A stretch of 64,000 nucleotides of DNA from Capilliphycus salinus (GTDB lineage: Bacteria > Cyanobacteriota > Cyanobacteriia > Cyanobacteriales > Microcoleaceae). A program made the position numbers and the translations under genes. Where the stretch lies: positions 2,356,001 to 2,420,000 of the forward strand of contig NZ_CP178543.1 of assembly GCF_047276495.1 (NCBI RefSeq), given 5' to 3'. The notes below the pieces were generated by a model. It was not told the DNA's origin, did not search any database, and saw only the letters and a program-made list of their open reading frames with translations. The number at the start of each line of letters is the position of its first letter. Within the stretch, counting starts at the first letter, position 1. This document shows positions 34,145-43,788 of this stretch, one piece after another.

Positions 34145-36142
34145 ATGGCGCAATTCCATCTACAGTCCCCCTTTCAGCCGATGGGCGATCAACCGCAAGC
34201 GATCGCCAAACTGGTCAAGAGCGTTCAAGCCAACCACCAATTTACCACATTGTTGGGTGCGACGGGAACCGGAAAAACCTTTACCATCGCCGCACTCATC
34301 GAAAAAATTGGTAGACCCACCCTGGTGCTAGCCCATAATAAAACTCTCGCGGCTCAACTGTGCAATGAGTTACGAGAATTTTTCCCAAACAACGCAGTAG
34401 AATATTTTATCAGCTATTACGACTATTATCAACCCGAAGCCTACATTCCCGTTACCGATACCTACATCGAAAAAACCGCTTCGATTAACGACGAAATCGA
34501 TATGCTGCGCCACTCCGCGACCCGTTCCTTATTTGAACGCCGGGATGTGATTGTTGTCGCCTCCATTAGCTGCATTTACGGGTTAGGAATTCCCGCAGAA
34601 TATCTCAAAGCCGCCATTCCTTTAAAAGTCGGCGAAGAACTCGATCAGCGTCAACTTTTGCGGGATTTGGCATCGGTTCAATATACTCGCAATGATACAG
34701 AATTAACTCGCGGGCGCTTCCGTCTAAAGGGGGATGTTTTAGAAATTGGGCCGGCTTACGAAGATCGGATTATTCGAGTCGAATTTTTTGGGGATGAAGT
34801 CGATGCTATTCGTTATATTGATCCGGTAACGGGAGAAGTTTTACAAAGTGTAGAAGCCTTAAACGTTTATCCCGCCCGTCACTTTGTTACCCCAGAAGAC
34901 CGTTTAGAAATTGCCTGTGAAGACATCGAAAAAGAGTTGGAACAGCAAGTAAAAGCCCTAGAAGATGCCGGAAAACTATTAGAAGCCCAACGCTTAAATC
35001 AACGCACCCGTTACGATTTAGAAATGCTGCGAGAAGTCGGATATTGTAACGGCGTAGAAAACTATTCCCGTCATTTAGCCGGACGCCTAGCCGGAGAACC
35101 CCCCGAATGTTTAATCGATTATTTTCCCAATGATTGGTTACTCGTCGTTGATGAATCTCACGTTACCATTCCTCAAATTCGGGGAATGTACAACGGCGAT
35201 CAATCCCGAAAAAGAGTATTAATAGAACATGGCTTTCGGCTTCCCAGTGCGGCCGATAACCGACCCTTAAAAGCCGATGAATTTTGGGAGAAAGTCAACC
35301 AATGTATATTTGTTTCAGCCACCCCCGGAGACTGGGAAATCGAACTCTCTCAAGGCGAAGTTATTGAACAAATTATCCGACCGACCGGTGTCGTAGACCC
35401 GGAAATTTTTGTGCGTCCAACCGAAGGACAAATTGATGATTTATTCGGAGAAATTCAAGAGCGAATTCAACGGGACGAGCGGGTATTAGTCACCACGTTA
35501 ACCAAACGGATGGCGGAAGATTTAACCGAATATTTGCAAGATCGGGGAATCAGAGTGAGATATTTACACTCAGAAATTAAGTCAATCGAACGGATTGAAA
35601 TTATCCGCGACTTGCAACAAGGGGTGTTTGACGTGTTAATTGGGGTGAACCTGTTAAGAGAAGGTTTGGACTTACCGCAAGTGTCGTTAGTTGTGATTTT
35701 AGATGCGGATAAAGAAGGGTTTTTACGGGCGACCCGTTCGTTAATTCAAACGATTGGACGGGCGGCGCGAAATATCCGGGGTCAGGCGATTTTATACGCA
35801 GATAATCTCACCGATAGCATGATCAAAGCTATAGATGAAACCGAACGACGCCGAAGCATTCAGTTAGAATATAACGAAAAACATGGGATTACACCCAAAC
35901 CCATTGTTAAAAAGTTCAGCAATGCAATTTTAGACTTTTTAGATGTTTCTCGACGGTTAAACGCCCAACAATTAGAAGAAGCTTACGAAGAAGTTGATGA
36001 GTTACCCTTAGAAGATATTCCCGACTTAATTGGTCAGCTTGAAAAACAAATGAAAGAAGCCGCAAAACAATTAGAATTTGAAGAAGCGGCGAAATTACGC
36101 GATCGCATTAAAGTATTACGAGATAAGTTAGTCGGACATTAG
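34145..36142 (+). CDS. uvrB: Excinuclease ABC subunit B
   Basis: 665 residues, full length. UvrB is the DNA-damage-verifying helicase-like subunit of nucleotide excision repair and works with UvrA and UvrC. Walker A GATGTGKTFT near residue 40, the beta-hairpin region YYDYYQPEAYIP, Walker B region VVDESHVTIPQ, helicase motif VI QTIGRAARN, and a C-terminal UVR motif (LEFEEAAKLRDRI) that contacts UvrC. The ATG at 34145 gives the standard MAQFHLQSPFQP start. Monocistronic, ended by a strong hairpin. Confidence 0.98.
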   Translation: MAQFHLQSPFQPMGDQPQAIAKLVKSVQANHQFTTLLGATGTGKTFTIAALIEKIGRPTLVLAHNKTLAAQLCNELREFFPNNAVEYFISYYDYYQPEAYIPVTDTYIEKTASINDEIDMLRHSATRSLFERRDVIVVASISCIYGLGIPAEYLKAAIPLKVGEELDQRQLLRDLASVQYTRNDTELTRGRFRLKGDVLEIGPAYEDRIIRVEFFGDEVDAIRYIDPVTGEVLQSVEALNVYPARHFVTPEDRLEIACEDIEKELEQQVKALEDAGKLLEAQRLNQRTRYDLEMLREVGYCNGVENYSRHLAGRLAGEPPECLIDYFPNDWLLVVDESHVTIPQIRGMYNGDQSRKRVLIEHGFRLPSAADNRPLKADEFWEKVNQCIFVSATPGDWEIELSQGEVIEQIIRPTGVVDPEIFVRPTEGQIDDLFGEIQERIQRDERVLVTTLTKRMAEDLTEYLQDRGIRVRYLHSEIKSIERIEIIRDLQQGVFDVLIGVNLLREGLDLPQVSLVVILDADKEGFLRATRSLIQTIGRAARNIRGQAILYADNLTDSMIKAIDETERRRSIQLEYNEKHGITPKPIVKKFSNAILDFLDVSRRLNAQQLEEAYEEVDELPLEDIPDLIGQLEKQMKEAAKQLEFEEAAKLRDRIKVLRDKLVGH

Positions 36143-36153
36143 AAGTGGGGATT

Positions 36154-36186
36154 AAAAACCCGGTTTCTTTGAGAAACCGGGTTTTT
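36154..36186 (+). terminator. uvrB terminator (CCCGGTTTCT palindrome)
   Basis: AAAAACCCGGTTTCT, a 3-base loop, AGAAACCGGGTTTTT: a ~15-bp stem ending in T5, 12 bases after the uvrB stop. It is a compact member of the dispersed CCCGGTTT family. Confidence 0.85.
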
Positions 36187-36204
36187 GGAGTGTAGAAGTT
36201 TCCC

Positions 36205-36310
36205 CTCGCCTCACCCCCCACCCCCCTTTTTAAGGGGGGATCAAGGGGGGATTTAAGGGGGGATCAAGGGGGGATTTAAGGGGGGATCAAGGGGGGATAG
36301 AGAGGGGGTT
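36205..36310. repeat. G-run tandem repeats
   Basis: CCCCCCTTTTTAAGGGGGGATC followed by several copies of AAGGGGGGAT in tandem. Same family as 5915 and 17745. The rest of the 343-base gap up to 36485 is AT-rich leader of the next gene. Confidence 0.7.
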
Positions 36311-36485
36311 AGGGGGAGAGGTCAAACTTTTATTATGAGATTCTGTCACTCAAAAAAGGGACTGTCGTTAACGACAACAAAATTGCTAAATTGAAACTAC
36401 AGTCAAATGATTTTGTACAAATTCTAGTTATCAATTCTAGCTTACTTTTACCCCTCTATTGAATATTAGCAATAGGAAATCAATC

Positions 36486-37958
36486 ATGGTGACAGACCTC
36501 CAAAAAATTGAATCCGTAAACTCCGCAAAAGTCGAGAATTCTCCATCTACAGAACCCTCGAAAGCGACTCAAACCATTATTAATCCCGAACTTCATCAAG
36601 ACTTACAACAGTTGTACGAAGCCAAAATTTGTTCGGATTTATTTCAATATGATGTTTTATTGCGTCAACTCGCTCAAAAATATAACTTTGAACTCGAAGA
36701 ATTTCGTCAAATATTTGAAAACTACGCCCAGAAAACATCCCTAGAAACGTCCCAAGGATTTCAAAAACAATCCCTACAAGTTGGATACTTTATCAATCGT
36801 TTTTCTTATCATGCGGCGAATTCAAAACTGTTGAGTATTCTCGCGGCTTTATCGGGTGTGGGATTTACTTTGTTTCAGTTTGGAACTCAAATTCACAGTT
36901 TTGTCACCGAACTTCAAGAACAAAATACTATCGCCCGTCGCCAAGTAATTTATCAAGCTTGGGATATAATTCGCAAAAATCAAGATCGAGAAATTAGCGA
37001 TAATGAAAGCTACCGTTCAAATGGCGGTGTTACCCAAGCGTTGCAAGATTTACACAGCTATGAGGTGAATTTATCCGGTTTAGAAATTCAACGCACACAG
37101 TTAGTTTATCTGAACTTAGAACAAGCAGATTTGTCTTACAGTAATTTACAAGGTTCCAATCTCAATTACTCCCAATTTAACGGGACTAACTTTAACGAGT
37201 CAAAATTAGCAAATACAAAGTTTTTTAGAGCTAAATTAAATCATGTTTTCTTGAGAAATGCTCAACTTAATAACGCCGAACTGACCAGCGCACAACTGAA
37301 TAATTCTAAGTTAATTAACGCCGAACTCATCGGCGCAGATTTAACCAATGCTCAACTTGAAAATGCCGATTTAACTGGGGCGAATTTAACCAATACTCAA
37401 CTCAATCGGGTTAACTTTGAGGGTGCAGATTTTAAAGATGTTATCTGGACTAACGCCGAACTTCAAAAAGCCAATTTCACCAACGCTAAAAATCTTAATC
37501 CGGTAAAAATTAGAGAGGCGAAAAACTGGATATCAGCGACTTATAATCCCGAATTTGTTCCCGAACTTTGTTGGGTTCATGGCGGAGATTTAACTTCTGT
37601 TGACTTCAGTCAATTTAACTGTAAGCAACTCTATTTTAAACAATTAGATTCGGTGAACTTTAGCGGTGCAAATTTGCCCAATGTTAATCTGATTGAAGCC
37701 AGTTTAAAACAAGCCAATCTCAGCCAAGCCAACCTACAAAATGCTTTGCTTCATCGGGTTAAATTTCAAGGTGCAAATTTCCAAAATACCAACCTAGAAA
37801 AAGCAAATTTATTGTGTGCAAACTTAACCGATGCAACGAATTTAGAACCGCAACAAGTTAAAAAAGCCGCAAATTGGCGCTCTGCAATCTACAGTAAAGA
37901 ATTTAATCGAGAACTTGGATTAAACACCAAACCCAGTTTTAGAGTTTGTCTGAAGTAA
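36486..37958 (+). CDS. Membrane-associated pentapeptide-repeat protein
   Basis: 490 residues. ~1-110 helical; one hydrophobic segment near residue 120 (LLSILAALSGVGFTLFQFG) that may be a membrane anchor; then two pentapeptide beta-helix blocks, ~195-330 and ~385-450. After each block comes a similar sequence (KIREAKNWISATYNPEF, and QVKKAANWRSAIYSKEF), so the protein has two related halves. ATG 36486 is chosen because AGGAAA lies just before it; an upstream TTG is less likely. Function unknown. Confidence 0.9.
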   Translation: MVTDLQKIESVNSAKVENSPSTEPSKATQTIINPELHQDLQQLYEAKICSDLFQYDVLLRQLAQKYNFELEEFRQIFENYAQKTSLETSQGFQKQSLQVGYFINRFSYHAANSKLLSILAALSGVGFTLFQFGTQIHSFVTELQEQNTIARRQVIYQAWDIIRKNQDREISDNESYRSNGGVTQALQDLHSYEVNLSGLEIQRTQLVYLNLEQADLSYSNLQGSNLNYSQFNGTNFNESKLANTKFFRAKLNHVFLRNAQLNNAELTSAQLNNSKLINAELIGADLTNAQLENADLTGANLTNTQLNRVNFEGADFKDVIWTNAELQKANFTNAKNLNPVKIREAKNWISATYNPEFVPELCWVHGGDLTSVDFSQFNCKQLYFKQLDSVNFSGANLPNVNLIEASLKQANLSQANLQNALLHRVKFQGANFQNTNLEKANLLCANLTDATNLEPQQVKKAANWRSAIYSKEFNRELGLNTKPSFRVCLK

Positions 37959-37985
37959 CGAATAATTTTAACCGGATTCCCCAAC

Positions 37986-38960
37986 TTATGCAGATGTTTC
38001 TAAAACTTCTTTAATCTGGGGAATCTTTGCTTTTGCAGCATCATAGCCTTTTTGCATAATCGGTTTGGCTTGATGAAAATCAAAAATCCCAAAATCCATT
38101 AAATTGGGTTCAATTAATAAATCAGGTTGGTTGATTTGGAGTTGAATCTGGGTGACTTGTTGTTCCATAACATTAATTGAATTTCCAATCACATCAAATA
38201 TATTTAAACCCGTTTTAGCATCGGGTATCCAGTCGTCAATCTGATTGGGTAAAATCCGTTTTAGGGTATCATATCGACCCGTGAGATTTTGAACAATTCC
38301 GCTTTCTTGCTGTTCTTTTTCTTGACGTTCCTGTGATTCTTCGTCTATTTTTTCGCTGCTGATATCACTTTGGGAGATATAGGGATAACCATCAGAATCA
38401 GCTTCTTCGGCTTCAGAATCACTATTGAGATTAACCGCAATAATCACCTCAGCACCCATATCTTTAACCACACTAACGGGAACGGGGTTAACAATTCCAC
38501 CATCGACTAAATACACTTCTTCCCGTTTAAAAGGTCTAAAAATTCCCGGTATCGAAATACTCGCCCTCACCGCATCAATTAAAGAACCCGAGTCAAAAAC
38601 AATCTCTTTTTTTAACAAAAAGTTCGTCGCCACGCAGCGAAAAGGAATTGTTGTTTCTTCAAACTTCTTATCTGAGATAAATTTCCGAATAAAATTAACA
38701 ACTCGTTCGCCATCAATTAAACCCATATTGGGAAACGAGATATCCAACAAAGACAAAAGATAATTCACATCAATTTCATTCGCAAAATCTTCTAATTTAC
38801 CCAAGCTTTCTACACCATAAATCGCCCCCACAAAAGCACCAATACTCGCCCCCGACAAATAATCAACTTTAATCTCCGCTTCTTCTAAAGCACGAATTAC
38901 GCCAATATGCGCCCAACCTCGCGCCCCACCACTTCCCAACACTAATCCAACTTGTACCAA
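37986..38960 (-). CDS. Patatin-like phospholipase
   Basis: 324 residues of the RssA/patatin type, a Ser-Asp dyad lipid acyl hydrolase. Oxyanion loop GSGGARGWAHIGV, nucleophile elbow GASIGAFVGA, catalytic Asp in VDGGIVNPVP. An acidic, probably disordered linker (~195-235) separates the core from a helical C-terminus. No signal peptide; cytoplasmic. Usual bacterial patatins of this type are ~280-320 residues. Its neighbours suggest no pathway. Confidence 0.95.
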   Translation of the reverse strand: MVQVGLVLGSGGARGWAHIGVIRALEEAEIKVDYLSGASIGAFVGAIYGVESLGKLEDFANEIDVNYLLSLLDISFPNMGLIDGERVVNFIRKFISDKKFEETTIPFRCVATNFLLKKEIVFDSGSLIDAVRASISIPGIFRPFKREEVYLVDGGIVNPVPVSVVKDMGAEVIIAVNLNSDSEAEEADSDGYPYISQSDISSEKIDEESQERQEKEQQESGIVQNLTGRYDTLKRILPNQIDDWIPDAKTGLNIFDVIGNSINVMEQQVTQIQLQINQPDLLIEPNLMDFGIFDFHQAKPIMQKGYDAAKAKIPQIKEVLETSA

Positions 38961-39047
38961 TGGAAATTACCTCCTATTTATTTCAAGTTATTTGATAATA
39001 GATTAATTTTATTTTTAACCCGATATAGCCTTTCTCCTGCAACCATA

Positions 39048-39150
39048 GAGGCGCAAGATTGCGCCCTCATTCTTGTTTGTTTTATGGAATTTTAAACCGT
39101 AGGGGCGCATGGCAATGCGCCCTCATTCTTGCGCCCTCATTCTTGCGCCC
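39048..39150. repeat. GCGCCCTCATTCTTG repeat cluster
   Basis: Two small palindromes (GGCGCAAGATTGCGCC near 39050 and GGGGCGCATGGCAATGCGCC near 39102) are each followed by CTCATTCTTG, and the GCGCCCTCATTCTTG unit is repeated in tandem up to the HAD stop codon. It overlaps the last codons of the HAD gene (ending RAQE), so the repeat has probably altered that C-terminus. Confidence 0.6.
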
Positions 39151-39808
39151 TAAGCGGAGATTCCTCATAACGGTCGAGTAAATCAGCCGGATCTTTATAA
39201 ATAGCAATACAACCCGCTTCTTTTAAAACATCTTCAGAAAATCCCCCAGATAAAACCCCCACAGTTGATAAGGATATTTTCTCAGCAGCTTGCGCGTCGT
39301 AAGGACTATCACCCACAACAATAACTGATTCTTTACTAACGTTTTCAAGATGGTTAAGTGCGGCGATAAAAATATCAGGATTGGGTTTAGCCTGTTCAAC
39401 GTCTCCTCTTGAAGTTACCCCATTGATTAAATCTTTAATCCCGAGAAGTTCTTCATAATGTTCAACCGTTTTTGGACGGGCGGAAGAAGCTAAAACAATC
39501 TGAGTACCATCCGCTTTAACCCGCTCAAAAAGTTCCCGAACTTTAGGAAAGGGCTTAATTTGATCGAGGAAATTTTTCTGATAGTATTCTTTGCGATAAT
39601 CGCTAATTTTCTCGCCGTCTTTCTCGATTTCTTCTTGAGAGATAAACTCGGGGAGAATATATTCTCCTCCTTTTCCAATTTGTTGCCTAACCTTATCAAA
39701 ATCAGCATCATAACCATACTGTTTAAATGCTTTTACCCAAGCTTCAGCATGAAAGTGAACTGAATCAACTAGGGTTCCGTCTATATCAAATATAATAGCT
39801 TTAGGCAT
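39137..39808 (-). CDS. HAD-superfamily hydrolase (phosphatase-like)
   Basis: 223 residues. Motif I FDIDGTLVDS, motif II LASSA, motif III Lys in QAKPNPD, motif IV VVGDSPYD. The alpha-helical cap between motifs I and II puts it with phosphoglycolate phosphatase/beta-phosphoglucomutase-like HADs. The cap lacks a clear substrate signature, so no name is given. The last few codons lie in a repeat. It diverges from the SSADH gene across a repeat-rich gap. Confidence 0.93.
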   Translation of the reverse strand: MPKAIIFDIDGTLVDSVHFHAEAWVKAFKQYGYDADFDKVRQQIGKGGEYILPEFISQEEIEKDGEKISDYRKEYYQKNFLDQIKPFPKVRELFERVKADGTQIVLASSARPKTVEHYEELLGIKDLINGVTSRGDVEQAKPNPDIFIAALNHLENVSKESVIVVGDSPYDAQAAEKISLSTVGVLSGGFSEDVLKEAGCIAIYKDPADLLDRYEESPLRAQE

Positions 39809-39911
39809 GAATATTTTTGGCTCTATACTTTTCAGTGCGATCGCTACTCAATCACTTCTTTAGTAAACCCCATCGGGTACGCTGTTGTCCTGTATCTAGA
39901 GGTAGAAACTT

Positions 39912-40228
39912 TTTCGGGTGCATCAGATAGAGGAGTTCATTCTATGATTTCTCTGATTTTTAGTAGGGTGCATCAGATAGACAAGTTAATGCTGTGATTT
40001 CTCCTTCTTTTGTCTAATGCACCCTACACCATTTCCTGATAGATCAGATAGAGAAGTTGATGCTATGATTTTTTATTTTCTTGTTTGATGCACCCGAAAA
40101 AATTGACCGATACATCAGATAGAGAAGTTAATGCTATAATTTACGATCCTTTTGTCTGATGTACCCGAAAGAATTTTGATTGGTATTTGGTTGCATTGGA
40201 TACAAGAGTTAATCCGATGCACCCGAAA
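39912..40228. repeat. Tandem palindromic GGGTGCATC/GATGCACCC units
   Basis: Four to five units of ~60 bases. Each starts with (GGG)TGCATCAGATAGA, continues GAAGTTAATGCTATGAT, and the full ones end TTGTCTGATGCACCC, so each can fold back on itself. Units begin near 39915, 39965, 40040, 40105 and 40165, with decay to the right. They lie between divergent genes, upstream of the SSADH/2-OGDC pair. The GATGCACCC end equals the conserved 5' end of the sRNA array at 7430-9066. The remaining DNA to 40452 shows nothing definite. Confidence 0.65.
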
Positions 40229-40452
40229 GTCCGATCAACTGCTTGAGTATAAACCCCTATGATTGCGAGAATTTGTCAGTTATTTATAAAGAACTTTGAA
40301 AAGATCTAAAAAAATGTATCAATTTATGTAGACTAACCAGCCCCGGAGAGGTTAAACAATAGTTATGAGTTGTTCAGAGTTAGGATGAAGTAGAAGGGAA
40401 CAGGTTTGCAAGCCGACCCGAAGTTTAATCTTAAAAAAAACTAAAAGTTACT

Positions 40453-41817
40453 ATGGGGATTGCTACAATAAATCCGGCGACTGGGGAGTTGCTCAAAGCA
40501 TTTGAACCGTTAACGGATGCTCAAATAGAAGACTGTCTCAGCCGCGCTCAACAGGCCTTTGAGCAATATCGCCGGCTGCCAATGGAACAAAAGGCAGGGT
40601 GGATGCAGAATGCGGCCAACATTCTCGAAACCGACGCCGAGAAATTCGCTAAACTGATGACCCTGGAAATGGGGAAACCCATCAAATCGGCGATCGCCGA
40701 AGCGAAAAAATGTGCTGTGGTTTGTCGCTATTACGCGGAAAACGCCGCTCAATTTTTGGCCAATGTTTCCGCCGAAAGCGATGCCAGTCACAGCTACGTC
40801 CGTTACGAACCGTTGGGGGTAATTTTAGCCGTTATGCCCTGGAATTTCCCCTTTTGGCAAGTTTTTCGGTTTGCGGCGCCGGCACTGATGGCGGGTAACG
40901 TCGGCCTGCTGAAACACGCTTCCAATGTCCCCCAATGCGCCCTGGCGATCGCAGAAATTTTCACCCAAGCGGGTTTTCCCGAAGACGTCTTTCAAACCCT
41001 GCTGATCGGATCGGATAAAGTCGCCCAAGTAATCTCCGATGATCGCGTGAAAGCGGGAACTCTCACCGGAAGCGAACCGGCGGGAATGAGTTTCGCCTCT
41101 CTTGCCGGGAAACATATCAAAAAAACGGTATTAGAATTAGGAGGTAGCGATCCGTTTATCGTCCTCGAAAGTGCAGACTTAGAAGCGGCAGTGCAAACGG
41201 CCGTCACCGCTAGAATGTTAAATAACGGTCAGTCCTGCATAGCGGCGAAACGGTTTATCCTCGCCTCCGCGATCGCCGATGAATTTGAACGGCGCTTGGC
41301 CGAAAAATTCCAAGCCTTAAAAATTGGCGATCCGATGGCAGAGGATACGGATGTCGGGCCGTTAGCAACCCCCGAGATTTTACAAGACATCGACAAACAA
41401 GTCAAAACTTCTGTCGAAAAAGGTGCTAAAGTGCTGATAGGCGGTCAACCCCTGGACCAACCGGGAAACTTTTATCCGCCCACAATCTTGAGCGATATCC
41501 CGCCCGGAACCCCCCCCTACGAGGAAGAATTTTTCGGCCCTGTAGCGTTAATGTTCCGTGTATCAAACCTTGATGATGCGATAAAATTAGCCAATAGCAC
41601 AGTCTTTGGCTTGGGTGCAAGTGCATGGACGACAGATGAAGCGGAGCGCGATCGCTTAATCTCAGAGTTGGATGCGGGTGCTGTCTTTATCAACGGTTTA
41701 GTCAAGTCCGACCCGCGTTTACCCTTTGGTGGAATTAAACGCTCAGGCTATGGACGAGAATTAAGTATTCAGGGCATTCACGAATTTGTCAACATTAAAA
41801 CCGTTTGGATTAAGTAA
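40453..41817 (+). CDS. gabD: Succinic semialdehyde dehydrogenase
   Basis: 454 residues, aldehyde dehydrogenase family. Substrate/NAD(P) motifs MPWNFPFWQ (near 130), TGSEPAG, catalytic Glu in LELGGSDPF, catalytic Cys in NNGQSCIAAKR, and EEFFGPV near the C-terminus. It oxidises succinic semialdehyde to succinate. The next gene is the 2-oxoglutarate decarboxylase, and the two together replace 2-oxoglutarate dehydrogenase in the cyanobacterial TCA cycle, as shown in Synechococcus 7002. They are co-directional with a 181-base gap. Cofactor preference not decided from sequence. Confidence 0.94.
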   Translation: MGIATINPATGELLKAFEPLTDAQIEDCLSRAQQAFEQYRRLPMEQKAGWMQNAANILETDAEKFAKLMTLEMGKPIKSAIAEAKKCAVVCRYYAENAAQFLANVSAESDASHSYVRYEPLGVILAVMPWNFPFWQVFRFAAPALMAGNVGLLKHASNVPQCALAIAEIFTQAGFPEDVFQTLLIGSDKVAQVISDDRVKAGTLTGSEPAGMSFASLAGKHIKKTVLELGGSDPFIVLESADLEAAVQTAVTARMLNNGQSCIAAKRFILASAIADEFERRLAEKFQALKIGDPMAEDTDVGPLATPEILQDIDKQVKTSVEKGAKVLIGGQPLDQPGNFYPPTILSDIPPGTPPYEEEFFGPVALMFRVSNLDDAIKLANSTVFGLGASAWTTDEAERDRLISELDAGAVFINGLVKSDPRLPFGGIKRSGYGRELSIQGIHEFVNIKTVWIK

Positions 41818-41998
41818 GCGAAATTCAGAATTGGGAATTCAAAGTTAAAATAATTCAGACAAAACTGAGCAATTCACTCAAGGTTGACCCTCATTTCAGC
41901 AATGAAGTCAACCCCTACATTCTCAGCTTTGAATCCCTCTGAAATTCCGCTCGGCAATCAATTTCATTTCATCTCAAAATATCCCAAATAGACCTGAC

Positions 41999-43636
41999 AT
42001 GAACACAGCAGAACTTCTGGTCAAATGCCTCGAAAATGAAGGAGTACAGTACGTCTTCGGACTACCCGGAGAAGAGAACATGGATGTTCTCGAATCCCTG
42101 AAAACCTCCCCGATTCAGTTTATTACCACCCGTCACGAACAAGGCGCCGCTTTTATGGCCGATGTCTACGGACGCCTGACGGGAAAAGCCGGAGTTTGTT
42201 TATCCACCTTGGGGCCAGGAGCAACTAACCTGATGACGGGTGTGGCCGATGCCAACCTCGATGGCGCGCCTTTAGTTGCCATCACCGGACAAGTGGGAAC
42301 CGACCGAATGCACATTGAATCCCATCAATACTTAGATTTGGTGGCAATGTTTGCTCCGGTTACGAAGTGGAATTCCCAAATTGTTCGACCCAGTAACACC
42401 CCCGAAATTGTTCGCAAAGCCTTTAAACTCGCCCAAGCGGAAAAACCCGGTGCCGTTCATATCGATCTGCCCGAAAATATTGCGGAAATGGAAGCAGTCG
42501 GAAAACCTCTTGAACGAGATAAGCGGGAAAAAGTCTATTCGGCTTATCACAGTATGAATGAGGCGGCCGTGGCGATTTCTAAGGCAAAAAATCCGATTAT
42601 TTTAGTCGGAAATGGGGCATTGCGAGCCAATGCAAGCGATGCTGTTACCGAGTTTGCGACCCAACTCAATATTCCGGTTGTGAATACTTTTATGGGGAAA
42701 GGTGCGATTCCCTACACTCATCCCCTCTCCTTGTGGACAACCGGATTACAAAAGCGGGATTATATTAGTTGTGCTTTTGAGAAGTCTGATTTGGTGATTG
42801 CTATCGGTTACGATTTGATTGAATATTCTCCCAAAAAGTGGAACCCCGAAAGCACAATTCCGATTATTCACATTAGCGCTACTCCCTCTGAAGTCGATAG
42901 TAGTTATATCCCCATTGCCGAAATTGTTGGGGATATTTCCGACTCGCTCAATGAGATTCTTCGCCGTTCAGATCGCACCGGAAAACCCGAACCTTATGGG
43001 CTAAAATTGCGCTCATCTATTCGTAAAGATTACGAACAATATGCTGATGATGATGGCTACCCCATTAAACCCCAAAAATTGATTTATGATTTGCGTCAGG
43101 TGTTGGGACCCGAAGATATTGTGATCTCCGATGTTGGCGCTCATAAAATGTGGATCGCCCGTCATTTTCACTGCGATCGCCCCAATACTTGTATTATTTC
43201 TAATGGGTTTGCTGCGATGGGAATTGCTATTCCCGGCGCCATTGCCGCCAAATTAGTGAATCCTCATTTAAAGGTTGTTGCGGCGACCGGCGACGGTGGG
43301 TTTATGATGAACTGCCAAGAGTTAGAAACGGCTTTGCGGGTCGGTACTCCTTTTGTGACGATTGTTTTTAATGATGGCGGTTATGGGTTAATTGAATGGA
43401 AGCAAGAAGACCATTACGGCGATTCTTCTTTTATTAAATTTGGCAATCCTGATTTTGTCAAATTTGCCGAAAGTATGGGGTTAAAAGGCTATCGGGTTGA
43501 GTCCGCAACGGACTTAGTTCCGATTTTAAAAGAAGCGCTCGCTCAAGATGTTCCGGCTGTAATTGACTGTCCGGTTGACTATCGAGAAAATGCTCGTTTT
43601 AGCCAACGTTCAGAAGGGTTATCCTGTCCCATTTAA
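41999..43636 (+). CDS. 2-oxoglutarate decarboxylase (acetolactate synthase-like ThDP enzyme)
   Basis: 545 residues, often annotated as acetolactate synthase. ThDP-dependent: catalytic Glu in TRHEQGAAFMAD, and cofactor motif GDGGFMMN...NDGGYG near the C-terminus. Length, sequence as remembered for the Synechococcus 7002 enzyme (A2770) and the SSADH gene next to it all support 2-oxoglutarate to succinic semialdehyde plus CO2. There is no small regulatory subunit gene nearby, as would be expected for IlvB. The true ilvB is expected elsewhere. Confidence 0.9.
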   Translation: MNTAELLVKCLENEGVQYVFGLPGEENMDVLESLKTSPIQFITTRHEQGAAFMADVYGRLTGKAGVCLSTLGPGATNLMTGVADANLDGAPLVAITGQVGTDRMHIESHQYLDLVAMFAPVTKWNSQIVRPSNTPEIVRKAFKLAQAEKPGAVHIDLPENIAEMEAVGKPLERDKREKVYSAYHSMNEAAVAISKAKNPIILVGNGALRANASDAVTEFATQLNIPVVNTFMGKGAIPYTHPLSLWTTGLQKRDYISCAFEKSDLVIAIGYDLIEYSPKKWNPESTIPIIHISATPSEVDSSYIPIAEIVGDISDSLNEILRRSDRTGKPEPYGLKLRSSIRKDYEQYADDDGYPIKPQKLIYDLRQVLGPEDIVISDVGAHKMWIARHFHCDRPNTCIISNGFAAMGIAIPGAIAAKLVNPHLKVVAATGDGGFMMNCQELETALRVGTPFVTIVFNDGGYGLIEWKQEDHYGDSSFIKFGNPDFVKFAESMGLKGYRVESATDLVPILKEALAQDVPAVIDCPVDYRENARFSQRSEGLSCPI

Positions 43637-43650
43637 GCCTCTCTCTCCTT

Positions 43651-43757
43651 AAAAAACCCGGTTTATTGTAGGGTGGGTGACAACCCATTATTCAACCGCT
43701 GAAATTATCAACTTTTTGCGGTCACCCACCCTACTAATCTCAGAGAAACCGGGTTTT
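43651..43757. repeat. Nested palindromes
   Basis: Outer arms AAAAAACCCGGTTT (43651-43664) and AAACCGGGTTTT (43746-43757) belong to the CCCGGTTT family. Between them sits a complete member of the other family, GTAGGGTGGGTGAC (43668-43681) with GTCACCCACCCTAC (43721-43734). It looks like insertion of one repeat into another. It may also end transcription of the decarboxylase gene. Confidence 0.75.
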
Positions 43758-43788
43758 GACAAGAACTAACAAATTCTATGAATTTATA

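Noticed and set aside
41999..43636. Catabolic or anabolic acetolactate synthase
   Set aside because: The SSADH neighbour and resemblance to the 2-oxoglutarate decarboxylase of Synechococcus 7002 fit better; no small subunit gene is present.
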